In this document: positions 1-10,493 of the stretch, piece by piece
Numbering within the stretch: position 1 is the stretch's first letter
Layout: each line of letters starts with the position of its first letter
Assembly (NCBI RefSeq): GCF_001807265.1
Contig: NZ_KV788371.1
Location: 111,691-175,690, forward strand
DNA length: 64,000 nucleotides
Direction: 5' to 3'
Source: Corynebacterium sp. HMSC05H05
Lineage (GTDB): Bacteria > Actinomycetota > Actinomycetes > Mycobacteriales > Mycobacteriaceae
Notes under the pieces: model-generated
Told to the model about the DNA's origin: nothing
Databases searched by the model: none
What the model saw: only the letters and a program-made list of their open reading frames with translations
Translations under genes and position numbers: made by a program

Positions 1-792
1 CATGCAGGCCATATCGCGCTGTTTCTGGTTGGCGGAGCGCTCGGTGTCGTACAGATTCACCGCGCCTTGCTCCGGGTGGAACGCTGCGACCTCCAACGTC
101 TCGCCGAACTCTTGCTGGAGGTATTCGGCGCCAGTCATGGTGGTGCCGTCGGTCAGCGTGAGGATGACGTCGTCGCCATCGCCCGCCAGGATGCGTGCGT
201 GTTCAGAAATCGGCACCATCACAATCGGGCGTGGTGCCGCAGCAACCACTCCGCCGGTTTCGCCTTCGACGATGCGCCAGAACGCCTCCTCCATCTGGGG
301 CGCCGCCGGAAGTGTGGCGTCGATGCCTTGCCGCAGGCGATGCTCTAAGTCTGCGGCTTTGCGGTCGGTGGTGTAGATGGTGATGCGCGCCCGGCCGTTG
401 TTCGGCGCGGAGAAGGCGACCTGTTTCTTTTTCGGCGCCGTGTCCTCGCGGGGCACCAACTCTCGTGCGGCGCGCTCGATCGCGCGGTACCCGCCGGTCA
501 CATCCAGCAACTCCAAGCGCAGCCGCCACCGCTCGCTGGTGTCCTTGACACCACCGACGCGGCGTTCAATCAACGCCAGCTCGTCCAGGGAGAACCCGCG
601 GGCCTTCTGTACTGCCAAAGCCTGTTTGCGGGTGAATTTGGTCGGCCCGTAGTACACCTTCTGCATCCCGTCCCACGCGCGTGCCCGATCCGGCGCCATG
701 CCGGCACCCAGGGCAATAGACAGGTCGACGTGCCGCAGGGTCTCCATGGATGCTGCGGCCATCGCCTCGATAAACGCGTCGAACGGGTTCAT
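1..792 (-). CDS. DUF222/HNH endonuclease family protein, 5' part only
   Basis: Reading leftward from the ATG at 790-792, 264 codons stay open to the window edge, so the C-terminus is missing. The protein begins MNPFDAFIEAMAAASMETLR and has the helical, charged N-terminal region typical of corynebacterial DUF222/13E12-type proteins. The last visible residues (RSANQKQRDMACM) resemble the segment that precedes the HNH nuclease domain in this family; that domain itself would lie outside the window. The family is abundant and mobile-like in Actinobacteria, and its role is not settled. Family assignment comes from overall pattern and is fairly secure; catalytic function cannot be checked here. Confidence 0.72.
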   Translation of the reverse strand, partial: MNPFDAFIEAMAAASMETLRHVDLSIALGAGMAPDRARAWDGMQKVYYGPTKFTRKQALAVQKARGFSLDELALIERRVGGVKDTSERWRLRLELLDVTGGYRAIERAARELVPREDTAPKKKQVAFSAPNNGRARITIYTTDRKAADLEHRLRQGIDATLPAAPQMEEAFWRIVEGETGGVVAAAPRPIVMVPISEHARILAGDGDDVILTLTDGTTMTGAEYLQQEFGETLEVAAFHPEQGAVNLYDTERSANQKQRDMACM

Positions 793-845
793 GCCACGAA
801 CACTAAAACAAGCGCAACCCCACACAACCCCCCCGAACCGAAATC

Positions 846-884
846 TGTGGATAACTCGCCACAGAAGCCCCAAAGTTATTCACA
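846..884. promoter_or_regulatory. Inverted pair of DnaA-box-like nonamers
   Basis: TGTGGATAA at 846-854 is the reverse complement of the consensus DnaA box TTATCCACA. TTATTCACA at 876-884 is a one-mismatch box in the opposite orientation, 21 nt further on. Both lie in the roughly 100-bp gap between the HNH-family gene start and the end of the DUF1445 gene. They could bind DnaA or simply belong to the repeated flank of the HNH family. No other origin feature is nearby. Confidence 0.4.
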
Positions 885-894
885 GTGGCACCCT

Positions 895-1674
895 TTAGGG
901 AACCTGGTAGGCCACATCCCGCACGTCGGTGATGAGCATCTTGCCTGGCGAATGGCAGATCGCCAGCTCCGGCTTCGAGTGCATCACGATCGACTGCGGC
1001 GTCACTCCGCACGCCCAGAACACCGGCACCCAGCCCGCGGGAATGTCCACCGCGTCACCGAAATCGGGCGCGCCCAGATCGTCGATGCCGATCAAGCCCG
1101 GCTCCCCCACATGCACCGGGGCACCATGCACTGCCGGGTAACGCGACGTGATCCTCACTGCGTCCGCCACCAGCCCCGCTGGGATGGGCCGCATGGAGAC
1201 AACCATCTTCCCGCTGAACACCCCGGCCGGTTCGCAGTCGATGTTGGTCAGGTACATCGGCACGTTCACGCCCTGCTCGATGTGGGCCACCGGCACGCCG
1301 TTGTCCACCAAAGCCTGCTCGAACGTAAACGAGCAGCCAATTACAAACGCGACAGTGTCCTCGGTCCAGTAGGCGGTGGCATCCGTTGGTTCGTCGATAA
1401 GCGAGCCGTGCGAAAACACCCGGTAGGACGGAATGTCGGTGCGGATGTCGCCGCCCGCGAGCAACGGCGACGACACCTCGCCCGGCTCCAGCACCCCGAG
1501 CAGCGGGCACGGCTTCGGGTTGCGCTGCGCGAACAACAAGAAATCAAACGCGTACTTTTTATCCAGCGCGATCAGATTGGCCTGGACATAACCAGCGGAA
1601 AAGCCCGCCGTTGTCGCCACATCAGTAGTGCGAAACAACGCGCGGGCTTGCGCTGGGGTGTAGGAGGCGTACAT
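895..1674 (-). CDS. DUF1445 putative hydro-lyase (YcsI / D-glutamate cyclase-like)
   Basis: A 259-residue cytosolic protein of the DUF1445 (UPF0317) family, the usual family length. Recognisable blocks are the N-terminal [15 protein letters not shown], a central [21 protein letters not shown], and a C-terminal [10 protein letters not shown] block. Members are annotated as putative hydro-lyases and some are linked to D-glutamate or 5-oxoproline metabolism; the exact substrate is not shown by the sequence. It starts 9 nt after the stop of the upstream NRAMP gene on the same strand, so the two are probably co-transcribed. The same pairing occurs in Bacillus as ycsG-ycsI, which supports a shared pathway. 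Confidence 0.82.
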   Translation of the reverse strand: MYASYTPAQARALFRTTDVATTAGFSAGYVQANLIALDKKYAFDFLLFAQRNPKPCPLLGVLEPGEVSSPLLAGGDIRTDIPSYRVFSHGSLIDEPTDATAYWTEDTVAFVIGCSFTFEQALVDNGVPVAHIEQGVNVPMYLTNIDCEPAGVFSGKMVVSMRPIPAGLVADAVRITSRYPAVHGAPVHVGEPGLIGIDDLGAPDFGDAVDIPAGWVPVFWACGVTPQSIVMHSKPELAICHSPGKMLITDVRDVAYQVP

Positions 1675-1683
1675 GCCCCAAGA

Positions 1684-2940
1684 CTACGCCCACAGCTTCG
1701 GCAGCGTGCTGATGGAGCTCCACCCCATCCACGCACACCCGATAAGCGTGATGGCGCCGAGCACGAGCATCCACATCGGCGGCTTGTACCCGCGAAGCAG
1801 ATCGCGGCGGAAGAAGCCAGCATAGAGCACGACCGCGAAACCAACCGGCAGGATCAGGCCGTTGAACGCGCCGGCAAAGATCAAAAGCTTCTGCGGGGCA
1901 GAACCGACGAAGAGGAAGATCACCGTCGAGATCACGATGAAGCCGACGGTGAGCCAGCCGCGCTTCTTCGGGTCGAACCCCTGCTTGGTCAAAAACGAGA
2001 TGGAAGTGAACGACGCGCCGATCACCGACGATAGGCCCGCCGCCCACAGCACCAGCCCGAACATGCGCCGGCCAGTTTCACCTGCGGCCTGGTAGAACAC
2101 GTCGGCCGCGGTGTTGTCCTTGGACAGTGCCACACCGGTGGCCACGACACCGAGCACCGCGAGGAACAGCAGCACGCGCATGATGCCGGTGACGATAATG
2201 CCGGTCACGGCGGAGCGGGAGATGTAGTCCATGTTGTCGGGGCCGGTGTGGCCGGCGTCGATGAGCCTGTGCACGCCGGCGAAGACGATGTAGCCGCCGA
2301 TGGAGCCGCCGATGAGTGTGGTGATGACCTTGAAGTCGACCTCGTCCGGCGCAACCGACTGTTTCACAGCCTCAGCCACCGGCGGGTTGGACGAGATGGC
2401 GACGTAGAGCATGAGCAGGATCATCAGCGCGCCAAGGATGCCGACGATGACGTCCAGTGCGGCCCCCGCACGCTTCCACAGGAACACGACAATCGCGATC
2501 ACAGCGGAGATGGCACCGCCGATCTTCGGGTCAATCGCCCCGCCGCTGAGCGCCTGCACGCCGAGCCCGGTGCCGGCGATGTTGCCGATGTTGAACACGA
2601 GGCCGCCGATGCCCACGAGGATGGCCAAGAACCAGCCGAGGCCGGGCAACACAGAGTTGGCCAGTTCGCTGGCGCGCAGCCCGGACACGCCGAGGATGCG
2701 CCAGACGTTGAGCTGGATCACGATGTCTACCAGGATGGACAGCAAGATCGCGAACGCGAACGCCGCGCCCATCTGCACGGTGAAGACGGAGGTTTGGGTG
2801 AGGAAGCCGGGGCCGATGGCGGAGGTCGCCATGAGGAAGATTGCGCCGACCATGGGGCCGATGCCACGTGCCGCGGCGGGAGCCTTTTCGGGCACGTCGG
2901 CCGCGGTGGATCCGCCGTTGGCGGGTTGAGGTGCGGTCAC
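1684..2940 (-). CDS. NRAMP-family transporter (YcsG-like)
   Basis: A 418-residue multi-pass inner-membrane protein with a hydrophilic N-terminal tail of about 25 residues and about eleven hydrophobic segments. The early segment MATSAIGPGFLTQTSVFTVQ corresponds to the first transmembrane helix of NRAMP proteins; the classical DPGN metal-site motif is replaced by GPGF, so manganese or iron transport should not be assumed. The gene lies directly upstream of the DUF1445 gene, as ycsG does with ycsI in Bacillus, where the cluster belongs to 5-oxoproline metabolism. Transport of an organic or metal-linked substrate for that pathway is therefore an inference. Confidence 0.8.
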   Translation of the reverse strand: MTAPQPANGGSTAADVPEKAPAAARGIGPMVGAIFLMATSAIGPGFLTQTSVFTVQMGAAFAFAILLSILVDIVIQLNVWRILGVSGLRASELANSVLPGLGWFLAILVGIGGLVFNIGNIAGTGLGVQALSGGAIDPKIGGAISAVIAIVVFLWKRAGAALDVIVGILGALMILLMLYVAISSNPPVAEAVKQSVAPDEVDFKVITTLIGGSIGGYIVFAGVHRLIDAGHTGPDNMDYISRSAVTGIIVTGIMRVLLFLAVLGVVATGVALSKDNTAADVFYQAAGETGRRMFGLVLWAAGLSSVIGASFTSISFLTKQGFDPKKRGWLTVGFIVISTVIFLFVGSAPQKLLIFAGAFNGLILPVGFAVVLYAGFFRRDLLRGYKPPMWMLVLGAITLIGCAWMGWSSISTLPKLWA

Positions 2941-3020
2941 GGGGACACCCCTTTCGATTGCGGGAAACTTATGTGACGCGCAACATCGTAAGCTATGGGT
3001 GCCCCGCGGGTCACACCTCG

Positions 3021-3051
3021 GGGGTAGCTTGCGCTACGTGCGCACTACCCC
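3021..3051 (-). terminator. Hairpin after the ABM-domain gene
   Basis: GGGGTAG (3021-3027) pairs with CTACCCC (3045-3051), with an inner GCGC/GCGC pairing (3031-3034 with 3040-3043). It begins at the base next to the leftward ABM gene stop. No clear T-run follows on the minus strand, so termination is inferred from position and stem strength. Confidence 0.4.
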
Positions 3052-3375
3052 TTAGGAGACCCTGAACTCCGCCATTTCGTCCCACTCGGTCTTGCCCTCG
3101 ATGAGGGTGTTGATGATGGTGGGGGTCTCTTTGAGGATCGTGGGGAAGAATTCCTGGGCGGCCTTGAAGTGCTCGGAGTTGACGTGGGCTTCGGCGGCGT
3201 CGTCCTGGAATGCTTCGATGAGCAGGTATTCGTCGGGGTTGTCTTCGTTGCGGTACCAGTCGAAGAAGATGTTGCCTTCTTCGGCGCGGGAGGCGTCGGT
3301 GAAGTCCTTGACCAGTTCGCGGAAGTTGTCGACGTGTTCGGGCAGGGGCTTGAATCGTACGTTGATCAAAATCAT
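3052..3375 (-). CDS. Antibiotic biosynthesis monooxygenase (ABM) domain protein
   Basis: A 107-residue single-domain protein starting MILINVRFKPLPEHVDNFRE, with the ferredoxin-like ABM fold pattern: an N-terminal strand, a helix containing FTDASRAEEG, then FDWYRNEDNPDEYLLIE and HVNSEHFKAAQ. The family includes small quinol mono-oxygenases (YgiN type) and many proteins of unknown substrate. An upstream in-frame start exists but would run into the ABC-F gene, so the ATG at 3373-3375 was chosen; this leaves 10 nt between the two genes. It is probably transcribed with the ABC-F gene. The specific reaction is unknown. Confidence 0.75.
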   Translation of the reverse strand: MILINVRFKPLPEHVDNFRELVKDFTDASRAEEGNIFFDWYRNEDNPDEYLLIEAFQDDAAEAHVNSEHFKAAQEFFPTILKETPTIINTLIEGKTEWDEMAEFRVS

Positions 3376-3385
3376 GCGCCCCACC

Positions 3386-5176
3386 CTAGCCTTCGAGCTT
3401 CTCGCCGAGTTCGAGCCATTCCATCTCGAGCTCCTCGCGCGCATCCTTCACCGCGGTGAGCTCTTTGGTTTTGGCGCCGATGGCGTCGAAGTCGCCGGCC
3501 TCGGAAAGCGCGGCGATCTCGGTCTCGAGTGCTTCGGCCCGCTCGTTTTCCTTGGCGATCTTGCGCTCGAGCGCCTTCATCTTCTTCTGCAGCTCGCGCT
3601 CCTCTTGGGAGCTCATCTGCTTCTCGACGGCCTCCGGTTGCCCCTGCCCCAGATCCAGCACGCCGGCAGTGCGGGCCTGGTCGGCGCGCTGGTCCAGGTA
3701 CTGCTGGATGCCGCCGGGCAGGTTGGTGAGTTTCCCGTCGCCGAACAGCGCGTAGGCGGAATCGGCGATGCGCTCGATCAGGTAGCGGTCGTGGGAGATG
3801 ACCACCAGGGTGCCGGGCCAGGAGTCGAGGAGGTTCTCCAGCTCTTGGAGGGTGTCGATGTCGAGGTCGTTGGTGGGCTCGTCGAGAAGCAACACGTTCG
3901 GCTCCGCCATGAGCACGCGGGTCAGTTGTAGGCGGCGGCGCTCGCCGCCGGAGAGGTCGCGCACGGGGGTGCGCTGGCGCTTCGGGGAGAATCCGAGGCG
4001 TTCGGCGAGCTGCGATGCGGACAGTTCCTTTTTGCCGAGGGAGATGTAGGTGGCGACGTCCTCGACGGCGTCGATGACGCGGCGCTCCGGGTCGAGGTCG
4101 TCGAGTTCTTGGCGCAGCCAGCCGATGCGGGTGGTCTGCCCCTCGATGCGTTTGCCGGCGGCCAGCGGGTACTCCCCGGCAAGCGTGCGCAGCAGGGTGG
4201 TTTTGCCGGAGCCGTTGACGCCGACGAGGCCGATGCGCTCGCCGGGTGCGAGGCGCCAGGTGAGGTGGTCGACCAGCGTGCGGCCGTCCGGGGCGTCGAT
4301 GCGCGCGTCTTCGAGTTCGATGACCACGCGGCCCTGGCGCTGCTTCGAAAACGCCATGAGTTCGACGGTGTCGCGCGGGGGTGGGACGTCCTTGATCAGG
4401 GCTTCGGCGGCCTCGATGCGGTAGCGCGGCTTGGAGGTGCGCGCCGGCGCGCCGCGGCGCAGCCACGCCAGCTCCTTGCGGGCGAGGTTCTGGCGGCGTT
4501 GCTCAATCGCATCGGCCTGGCGAGCGCGCTCGGCGCGGGCGAAGGTCCAGTCGTTGTAGCCGCCCTCGTAGACGTCGACGGTGCCGTCGTGGACCTCCCA
4601 GGTCAGGGTGGCCACGGTGTCGAGGAACCAGCGGTCGTGGGTGACCACCACGACGGCGACTTTGCGCGAGAGTAGATGGTCGGCGAGCCATTGGACGCCC
4701 TCGACGTCGAGGTGGTTGGTCGGCTCGTCCAGCACTACCAGGTCCAGGTCCTGCACGAGCGCGGCGGCGAGGTTCACTCGCCGGCGCTCGCCGCCGGAGA
4801 GCTGCCCCACCGGGGTGTCCAGGCCAAGCTCCGCCACACCGGTGCCTTGGAGCACCTCGCGCACGCGGGCGCTGGAGGCCCACTCAAAGGTCTGCAGCCC
4901 CAGCGGCTCGACGACCGCCTGGCCCACCGTAAGCGCACTATCGAGCGTGAAGCGCTGCGTGACCACCGCCATGCGCAGGTCCGAGGTGTGCGACACGCGG
5001 CCCGCGTCCGGTGGCTCGATGCCGGTGAGCACCTCAAGCAGGGTGGTTTTGCCGCCGCCGTTGACGCCGACGATGCCGATGCGCTCGCCGGTCTGCACGC
5101 CGAGCGAGACGCCGTCGAGAAGCGTTTTCAGCCCCCACGTTTTGGAGACGTTTTCCAGGTTGATCAGGTTAGCCAT
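3386..5176 (-). CDS. ABC-F family ATPase (Uup-like)
   Basis: A 596-residue soluble protein with two ABC domains and no membrane segments. First domain: Walker A GVNGGGKT near residues 37-44, signature LSGGE at 126-130, Walker B ending LDEPTNHLD near 149-157. Second domain: Walker A GVNGSGKTT near 319-327, followed by another LSGGERRR and LLDEPTNDLD. The linker between them is basic, and a charged coiled coil occupies roughly residues 520-590, which is the Uup-like arrangement. ABC-F proteins act on ribosomes (translation factors or antibiotic protection) and do not transport. Whether it is housekeeping or a resistance factor cannot be told from sequence alone. Confidence 0.88.
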   Translation of the reverse strand: MANLINLENVSKTWGLKTLLDGVSLGVQTGERIGIVGVNGGGKTTLLEVLTGIEPPDAGRVSHTSDLRMAVVTQRFTLDSALTVGQAVVEPLGLQTFEWASSARVREVLQGTGVAELGLDTPVGQLSGGERRRVNLAAALVQDLDLVVLDEPTNHLDVEGVQWLADHLLSRKVAVVVVTHDRWFLDTVATLTWEVHDGTVDVYEGGYNDWTFARAERARQADAIEQRRQNLARKELAWLRRGAPARTSKPRYRIEAAEALIKDVPPPRDTVELMAFSKQRQGRVVIELEDARIDAPDGRTLVDHLTWRLAPGERIGLVGVNGSGKTTLLRTLAGEYPLAAGKRIEGQTTRIGWLRQELDDLDPERRVIDAVEDVATYISLGKKELSASQLAERLGFSPKRQRTPVRDLSGGERRRLQLTRVLMAEPNVLLLDEPTNDLDIDTLQELENLLDSWPGTLVVISHDRYLIERIADSAYALFGDGKLTNLPGGIQQYLDQRADQARTAGVLDLGQGQPEAVEKQMSSQEERELQKKMKALERKIAKENERAEALETEIAALSEAGDFDAIGAKTKELTAVKDAREELEMEWLELGEKLEG

Positions 5177-5221
5177 ATGGCTTGCAATCTTACGCAGGCG
5201 CCCGCCTATCGACGCCTCCGG

Positions 5222-6181
5222 TTAACCCACCTTCTCCACCACCGCACCGTGGTCCGGGCCTTCCGCGACGAAGACCTCGTAGCCGTCGAAGCGCTCCGCC
5301 AGGTGCTCGGCGGCGAAGCGCGCGGCGTCGGCGTCGTCGCACAGCACGGCCACCGTGGGCCCGGAGCCGGAGACAACCGCGCGGCGGCCCGCTTCCCCAG
5401 CCACGCCGAGCACGCGTTTGAGCACCGGACGCATCGACAGTGCGGGTGCTTCTAAGTCGTTGTGCATCGCGGCGGCGACACGTGCCACGTCGCCGGAGGT
5501 CAGCGCCTGGGACAGCTCGGTGGCGTCCATGTGGGGCAGCAGGGCGGGGTTGCCGTGCCGGAGGTCGTCGAGAAGCGAGAAGGCTCCCCCGGTGTTGATG
5601 CCGATTTTCGGGTTGATGAACACCCAGTGCAGGCGGCCGCGCGAAAGCATCTCCACCAGCTCATCGCCGCGGCCGGTGCCGAGCGCGGTGCCGCCCATGA
5701 GCGAAAAGGGCACGTCCGCGCCGAGCGACGCCGCGATCTCACCCAACACCTCGTCCGGCAGCGGCTCGCCGTATTCGGCCACCAGCGCGTTGGCAGCCAC
5801 CAGCGCGGCGGCCGCATCGGCGGAGCCGCCCGCCATGCCGCCGGCGACGAAGACGTGCTTGTCCACCTCGATGCGCACGCGCGGCACCGCCACGCCCGCG
5901 CGCGCCACCACGGCTTCGACGGCGCACCAGGCCAGGTTGCTCGGCCCGTCGATGTCCTCGTCGGGCTCGTCCACGAAGAACGTGGTGTGCATGGATTGCA
6001 CGGCTGGGCCGTCCACGGGGGTGCCGTCGTAAAGCAAGCGCACCACCTCGCGCCGGTCCACCGCGTGGAAGACGCTGACCAGGTCGTGGTAGCCGTCCGT
6101 GCGCGCCTCGCCCACGCCGAGGTGCAGGTTCACCTTGCCCGGCGCGGAGGCGACGATCTCACGCACTGCGCTTTCAGTCAT
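5222..6181 (-). CDS. ispE: 4-diphosphocytidyl-2-C-methyl-D-erythritol kinase
   Basis: A 319-residue GHMP kinase that phosphorylates CDP-methylerythritol in the MEP isoprenoid pathway. Visible signatures are the N-terminal [14 protein letters not shown] with the conserved lysine, the ATP-binding loop [16 protein letters not shown] near residues 112-127, and the C-terminal [12 protein letters not shown]. The ATG at 6179-6181 sits inside the end of rsmA (8-nt overlap), indicating translational coupling. A longer open frame continues upstream but encodes only rsmA shadow sequence. The order rpf2-rsmA-ispE is conserved in Actinobacteria. Confidence 0.96.
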   Translation of the reverse strand: MTESAVREIVASAPGKVNLHLGVGEARTDGYHDLVSVFHAVDRREVVRLLYDGTPVDGPAVQSMHTTFFVDEPDEDIDGPSNLAWCAVEAVVARAGVAVPRVRIEVDKHVFVAGGMAGGSADAAAALVAANALVAEYGEPLPDEVLGEIAASLGADVPFSLMGGTALGTGRGDELVEMLSRGRLHWVFINPKIGINTGGAFSLLDDLRHGNPALLPHMDATELSQALTSGDVARVAAAMHNDLEAPALSMRPVLKRVLGVAGEAGRRAVVSGSGPTVAVLCDDADAARFAAEHLAERFDGYEVFVAEGPDHGAVVEKVG

Positions 6182-7025
6182 GCCGCGCCTCCCCCAGCCG
6201 GATGAAGTCTGCGACGGTGAGCTTCTCGCCGCGAAGCCCCGGGTCGATGCCGGCGGCGCGCAGCGCGTCCTCCGCGGCCGCGGCCGAGCCGTAGATGCCG
6301 GACAGCGTGGAGCGCAGCGTCTTGCGGCGCTGGGCGAAGGCGGCGTCCACCAGCGGGAAGATGGTCTCGCGCAGCTCGCGCGGGGCGTCGGCTGCGACGT
6401 CGATGCGTACCAGCCCCGACTCGATGTTCGGCGCCGGCCAGAACACGTGCTTGCCGATGGTGCCAGCACGCGAGACGTCGCCGTAGAAGGCGGCCTTGAC
6501 GCTGGGCACGCCGTAGATCTTCGAGCCGGGCTGGGCGGCAAGCCGGTCGGCGACTTCCTTTTGCACCATCACGAGCACCCTGCGTATCGACGGCAACTCC
6601 GCCAGCAAATGCAGCAGCACCGGCACCGAGACGTTGTAGGGCAGGTTCGCCACCAAGGCGGTCGGCGCAGCGTCGAAGTCGGCGCGGGCAGCCTTCAGCG
6701 CGTCGGTGTTGATCACGGTCAGCCGCTCGGCGTAATCCGGGGCGAACTCGCCAACAGTTTTGGGCAGGCGCCCGGCCAGGCGCGGGTCGATCTCGAGGGC
6801 GGTGACGCTCGCGGCAGTGTCAATCAACCCCAGGGTGAGCGAGCCGAGTCCCGGTCCGACCTCGACCACGTGGTCGTCGGGGCCAAGCTCCGCCGCCGCG
6901 ACGATGCGGCGCACGGTGTTGGGGTCGTGCAGGAAGTTCTGCCCCAGCTTCTTCGTCGGGGTGACGTCCAGCTCGGCGGCGAGCTCGCGGATCTCGGCGG
7001 GCCCTAGAAGTTGCGCTTCTGCCAT
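6174..7025 (-). CDS. rsmA: 16S rRNA dimethyladenosine transferase
   Basis: A 283-residue SAM-dependent methyltransferase (KsgA) that dimethylates the two adjacent adenosines near the 3' end of 16S r[16 protein letters not shown] near residues 24-36 is the family N-terminal motif, [12 protein letters not shown] (53-64) is the SAM site, and NLPYNVS near 127-133 is the catalytic motif IV. A C-terminal helical domain of about 80 residues completes the protein at normal length. It begins 1 nt after the rpf2 stop and overlaps ispE by 8 nt, so it sits in the middle of the rpf2-rsmA-ispE operon. Confidence 0.97.
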   Translation of the reverse strand: MAEAQLLGPAEIRELAAELDVTPTKKLGQNFLHDPNTVRRIVAAAELGPDDHVVEVGPGLGSLTLGLIDTAASVTALEIDPRLAGRLPKTVGEFAPDYAERLTVINTDALKAARADFDAAPTALVANLPYNVSVPVLLHLLAELPSIRRVLVMVQKEVADRLAAQPGSKIYGVPSVKAAFYGDVSRAGTIGKHVFWPAPNIESGLVRIDVAADAPRELRETIFPLVDAAFAQRRKTLRSTLSGIYGSAAAAEDALRAAGIDPGLRGEKLTVADFIRLGEARHD

Positions 7026-8247
<1,222 letters not shown>

Positions 8248-8263
8248 GGACCGACGTGCCAGG

Positions 8264-9100
8264 TCACACCCCGTAGACCCGCGAGAACGTCTCTGCAATC
8301 TCACGCGCCACATCGGCCACTTCCATGCCGCGCGCCTCGGCCACAACCTCGGCCGTGTGCCCGATCAGCGACGGCTCGTTTTTCGCGCCGCGGAACGGCT
8401 CCGGGGTCATGTACGGCGCATCCGTTTCCACCAGCAGCTGCCCCGCCGGTGCCAGCGCCGCCGCCTCTCGCAGCTCTTCGTTGCGCTTGAACGTCACGTT
8501 GCCGGCAAAGCTGAGCACGTAACCGCGCTCGATCGCCTCCCGCGCCACATCCAGCGGTGAGGAGAAGCAGTGCAAAATCACGTGCTCGGGCCGCGGGGCG
8601 CTATCAAGAATGCGCAGCATCTCCGCATCTCCCTCGCGGTTGTGGATCATCAGCGCCTTGCCCGACTCGCAGGCCAAATCGATGTGCCAGCGAAATGCCT
8701 CCTCCTGCACCTCAAGCGGCGCGGTGCCTTCCGCGTCGTGCTTGAGCCAGTAGGTGTCGATGCCGGTCTCGCCCACCGCGACACAACGCTCGTCGGCGGC
8801 CATCTCCGTCAGGCGGGCGCGAGCAACGTCGTCAAGCTCATGCGCCCTCGTCGGGTGGATGGCGCACGCCGCGAACACGCGCTCGTTGAAGTGGGCGGCC
8901 TGAAGCGCAAGCTCGGCCTCCTCGAGACCGTCGCCGACGGTGCAGATGCGTTCCACGCCGGCGGCCAGGGCGCGCTCGACGAACGCATCCACTTCTTCGG
9001 CGCCGCGCGCTCCGCAGGACGCGAGGTGCGTGTGCGCGTCAATCAGCCCGGCAATCGGCTCGGCGGGCACGGGTGTGGGACGCGGTTTCTTTTTGCTCAT
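8264..9100 (-). CDS. tatD: TatD-family metal-dependent deoxyribonuclease
   Basis: A 278-residue TIM-barrel metallo-hydrolase. IDAHTHL near the N-terminus supplies the HxH metal ligands; VGETGIDTYW, MIHNREG, ILHCFSS and the late VETDAPYM supply the remaining family metal and catalytic residues. TatD proteins are 3'-exonucleases and quality-control nucleases. The ATG at 9098-9100 (MSKKKPRP) was chosen because the longer start would overlap the divergent DUF3806 gene. It lies about 100 nt upstream of rpf2 on the same strand, the same order as in C. glutamicum. Confidence 0.93.
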   Translation of the reverse strand: MSKKKPRPTPVPAEPIAGLIDAHTHLASCGARGAEEVDAFVERALAAGVERICTVGDGLEEAELALQAAHFNERVFAACAIHPTRAHELDDVARARLTEMAADERCVAVGETGIDTYWLKHDAEGTAPLEVQEEAFRWHIDLACESGKALMIHNREGDAEMLRILDSAPRPEHVILHCFSSPLDVAREAIERGYVLSFAGNVTFKRNEELREAAALAPAGQLLVETDAPYMTPEPFRGAKNEPSLIGHTAEVVAEARGMEVADVAREIAETFSRVYGV

Positions 9101-9112
9101 ACGATGCACCCT

Positions 9113-9505
9113 ATGGCATTTGAAGACATCGACTCAGCCACCCAGACCCAGATCGAGGCCGACCTGGCCGAAGCCGCCGGCCGCGGCATCAACGGCGCGC
9201 CCGCCGACATCGTGGAGTCCTTCGAGGCCGAACTCGCCGACTACCTCGCGTTACCGCCGGACGTGCGCCGCGGCTTCCCCCGCGGCGACACCGCGCGGCT
9301 GTACGGCACCGCACTCGGCCAGGCGCTCGTGCGCGAGGGGTACAAGTGGCAATTGCTTATCGACGACTACGGCACCGACCTCGTCGTCGCCAAAGACGTC
9401 GGCAGCGCCGGCGAGAAATACACCGCGCCGCTCGTGGTGGTGGACCAGCGCTTCGAGGACGAGGAACCCGGCACGTTGACCAAGTTCCTCGGGCAGTTCC
9501 TATGA
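9113..9505 (+). CDS. DUF3806-type protein
   Basis: A 130-residue soluble acidic protein (MAFEDIDSATQTQIEADLAE...). The central LPPDVRRGFPRGDTARLYGTA and the C-terminal YGTDLVVAKDVGSAGE block resemble DUF3806 proteins of unknown function. A second in-frame ATG lies at 9104, only 3 nt from the divergent tatD start, so the 9113 start is preferred although neither has an obvious Shine-Dalgarno. The stop overlaps the next gene's start in an ATGA, indicating coupling to the downstream hydrolase. Confidence 0.72.
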   Translation: MAFEDIDSATQTQIEADLAEAAGRGINGAPADIVESFEAELADYLALPPDVRRGFPRGDTARLYGTALGQALVREGYKWQLLIDDYGTDLVVAKDVGSAGEKYTAPLVVVDQRFEDEEPGTLTKFLGQFL

Positions 9506-10437
9506 CTGATCCTGCGCCGGTTCCTGCGCTGGAATCGATCATGCCGCTCGTGCGGCCGGAGCTGCGCAGGCGCGCGCGGCTGATCCCTCACCCGTCGGTG
9601 GAACGCGGCGCGACCCGCTGGCTGGCCACCCACGGCCAGACGCTCTTTCCCATCCCCCGCCGCGAGGGCGTGCAGCTGATCCGGCACGGGCACACTCTCA
9701 TCTTCCGGCCGCGCAACCCGAGAGGCGCGCTGTTGTGGCTGCACGGCGGCGGCCACATCATCGGCCACCCAGCCCAGGACGGGCCGCTGTGCGCGAACAC
9801 CGCCGCCGAGGTGGGCGTGACCGTGGTGGCCCCGCGCTACCCGCTCTCTCCTGCACACCCGTTCCCCGCAGGCCTCGACGCCGCGCTGGACACGTGGGCG
9901 TGGATGCACACCCGCGCCGACGAGTTCGGCGAACCGTTCGCCATCGGCGGCGAAAGCTCCGGCGGCGGGTTGGCGGCTGCAGCCTGCCAGCGGCTTTACG
10001 ACGAGCCTGCCGAAAAGCACGGCCCGCTGCCCCGCGCCCAGTGGCTCTTCTGCCCGATGCTGGACGACCGCCCCACCGCCGACCGCCGCCGCGACCTCCC
10101 CCGCGACCGGCCCGTGGCCAACAACGCGCAAACCCGCTACGCCTGGACGTCCTACCTGGGCCAGGCGCCCGGGCTGGAGACGGTGCCGGAGTACGCAGTC
10201 CCTGCCCGTCGCGCGGACCTGTCGGGGCTTCCCCCGGCATGGCTGTCCACCGGAGACATCGAGCTCTTCTACGAGGAGATCTGTGCCTACACCCGGCGGC
10301 TTCGCGACGCCGGCGTGCCCGCCCAGCTCGAAATCGTCGAAGGCGCGCCGCACGCGATCGAGCTGTGGGCGTTCGACGTGCCCGTGGTCAAGGCCATGCT
10401 CGCCTCGGCGCGATCGTGGCTCGGCGAGCAGCTGTAG
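9502..10437 (+). CDS. Alpha/beta hydrolase, HSL/carboxylesterase type
   Basis: A 311-residue alpha/beta hydrolase. LWLHGGGHIIG provides the HGGG oxyanion motif of the hormone-sensitive-lipase group, AIGGESSGGGLAA contains the nucleophile serine in GESSGG, and the late STGDIELF and GAPHAIELW supply the expected acidic residue and histidine. There is no signal peptide, so it is likely cytosolic. It probably hydrolyses short-chain esters or related substrates; the natural substrate is unknown. Translation is coupled to the DUF3806 gene by an ATGA overlap. Confidence 0.85.
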   Translation: MTDPAPVPALESIMPLVRPELRRRARLIPHPSVERGATRWLATHGQTLFPIPRREGVQLIRHGHTLIFRPRNPRGALLWLHGGGHIIGHPAQDGPLCANTAAEVGVTVVAPRYPLSPAHPFPAGLDAALDTWAWMHTRADEFGEPFAIGGESSGGGLAAAACQRLYDEPAEKHGPLPRAQWLFCPMLDDRPTADRRRDLPRDRPVANNAQTRYAWTSYLGQAPGLETVPEYAVPARRADLSGLPPAWLSTGDIELFYEEICAYTRRLRDAGVPAQLEIVEGAPHAIELWAFDVPVVKAMLASARSWLGEQL

Positions 10438-10493
10438 CAATTATGTTCCCGCGCCGCCCCGCCGCACTCGCCCCAAACGCCCTCCAACGCGCG

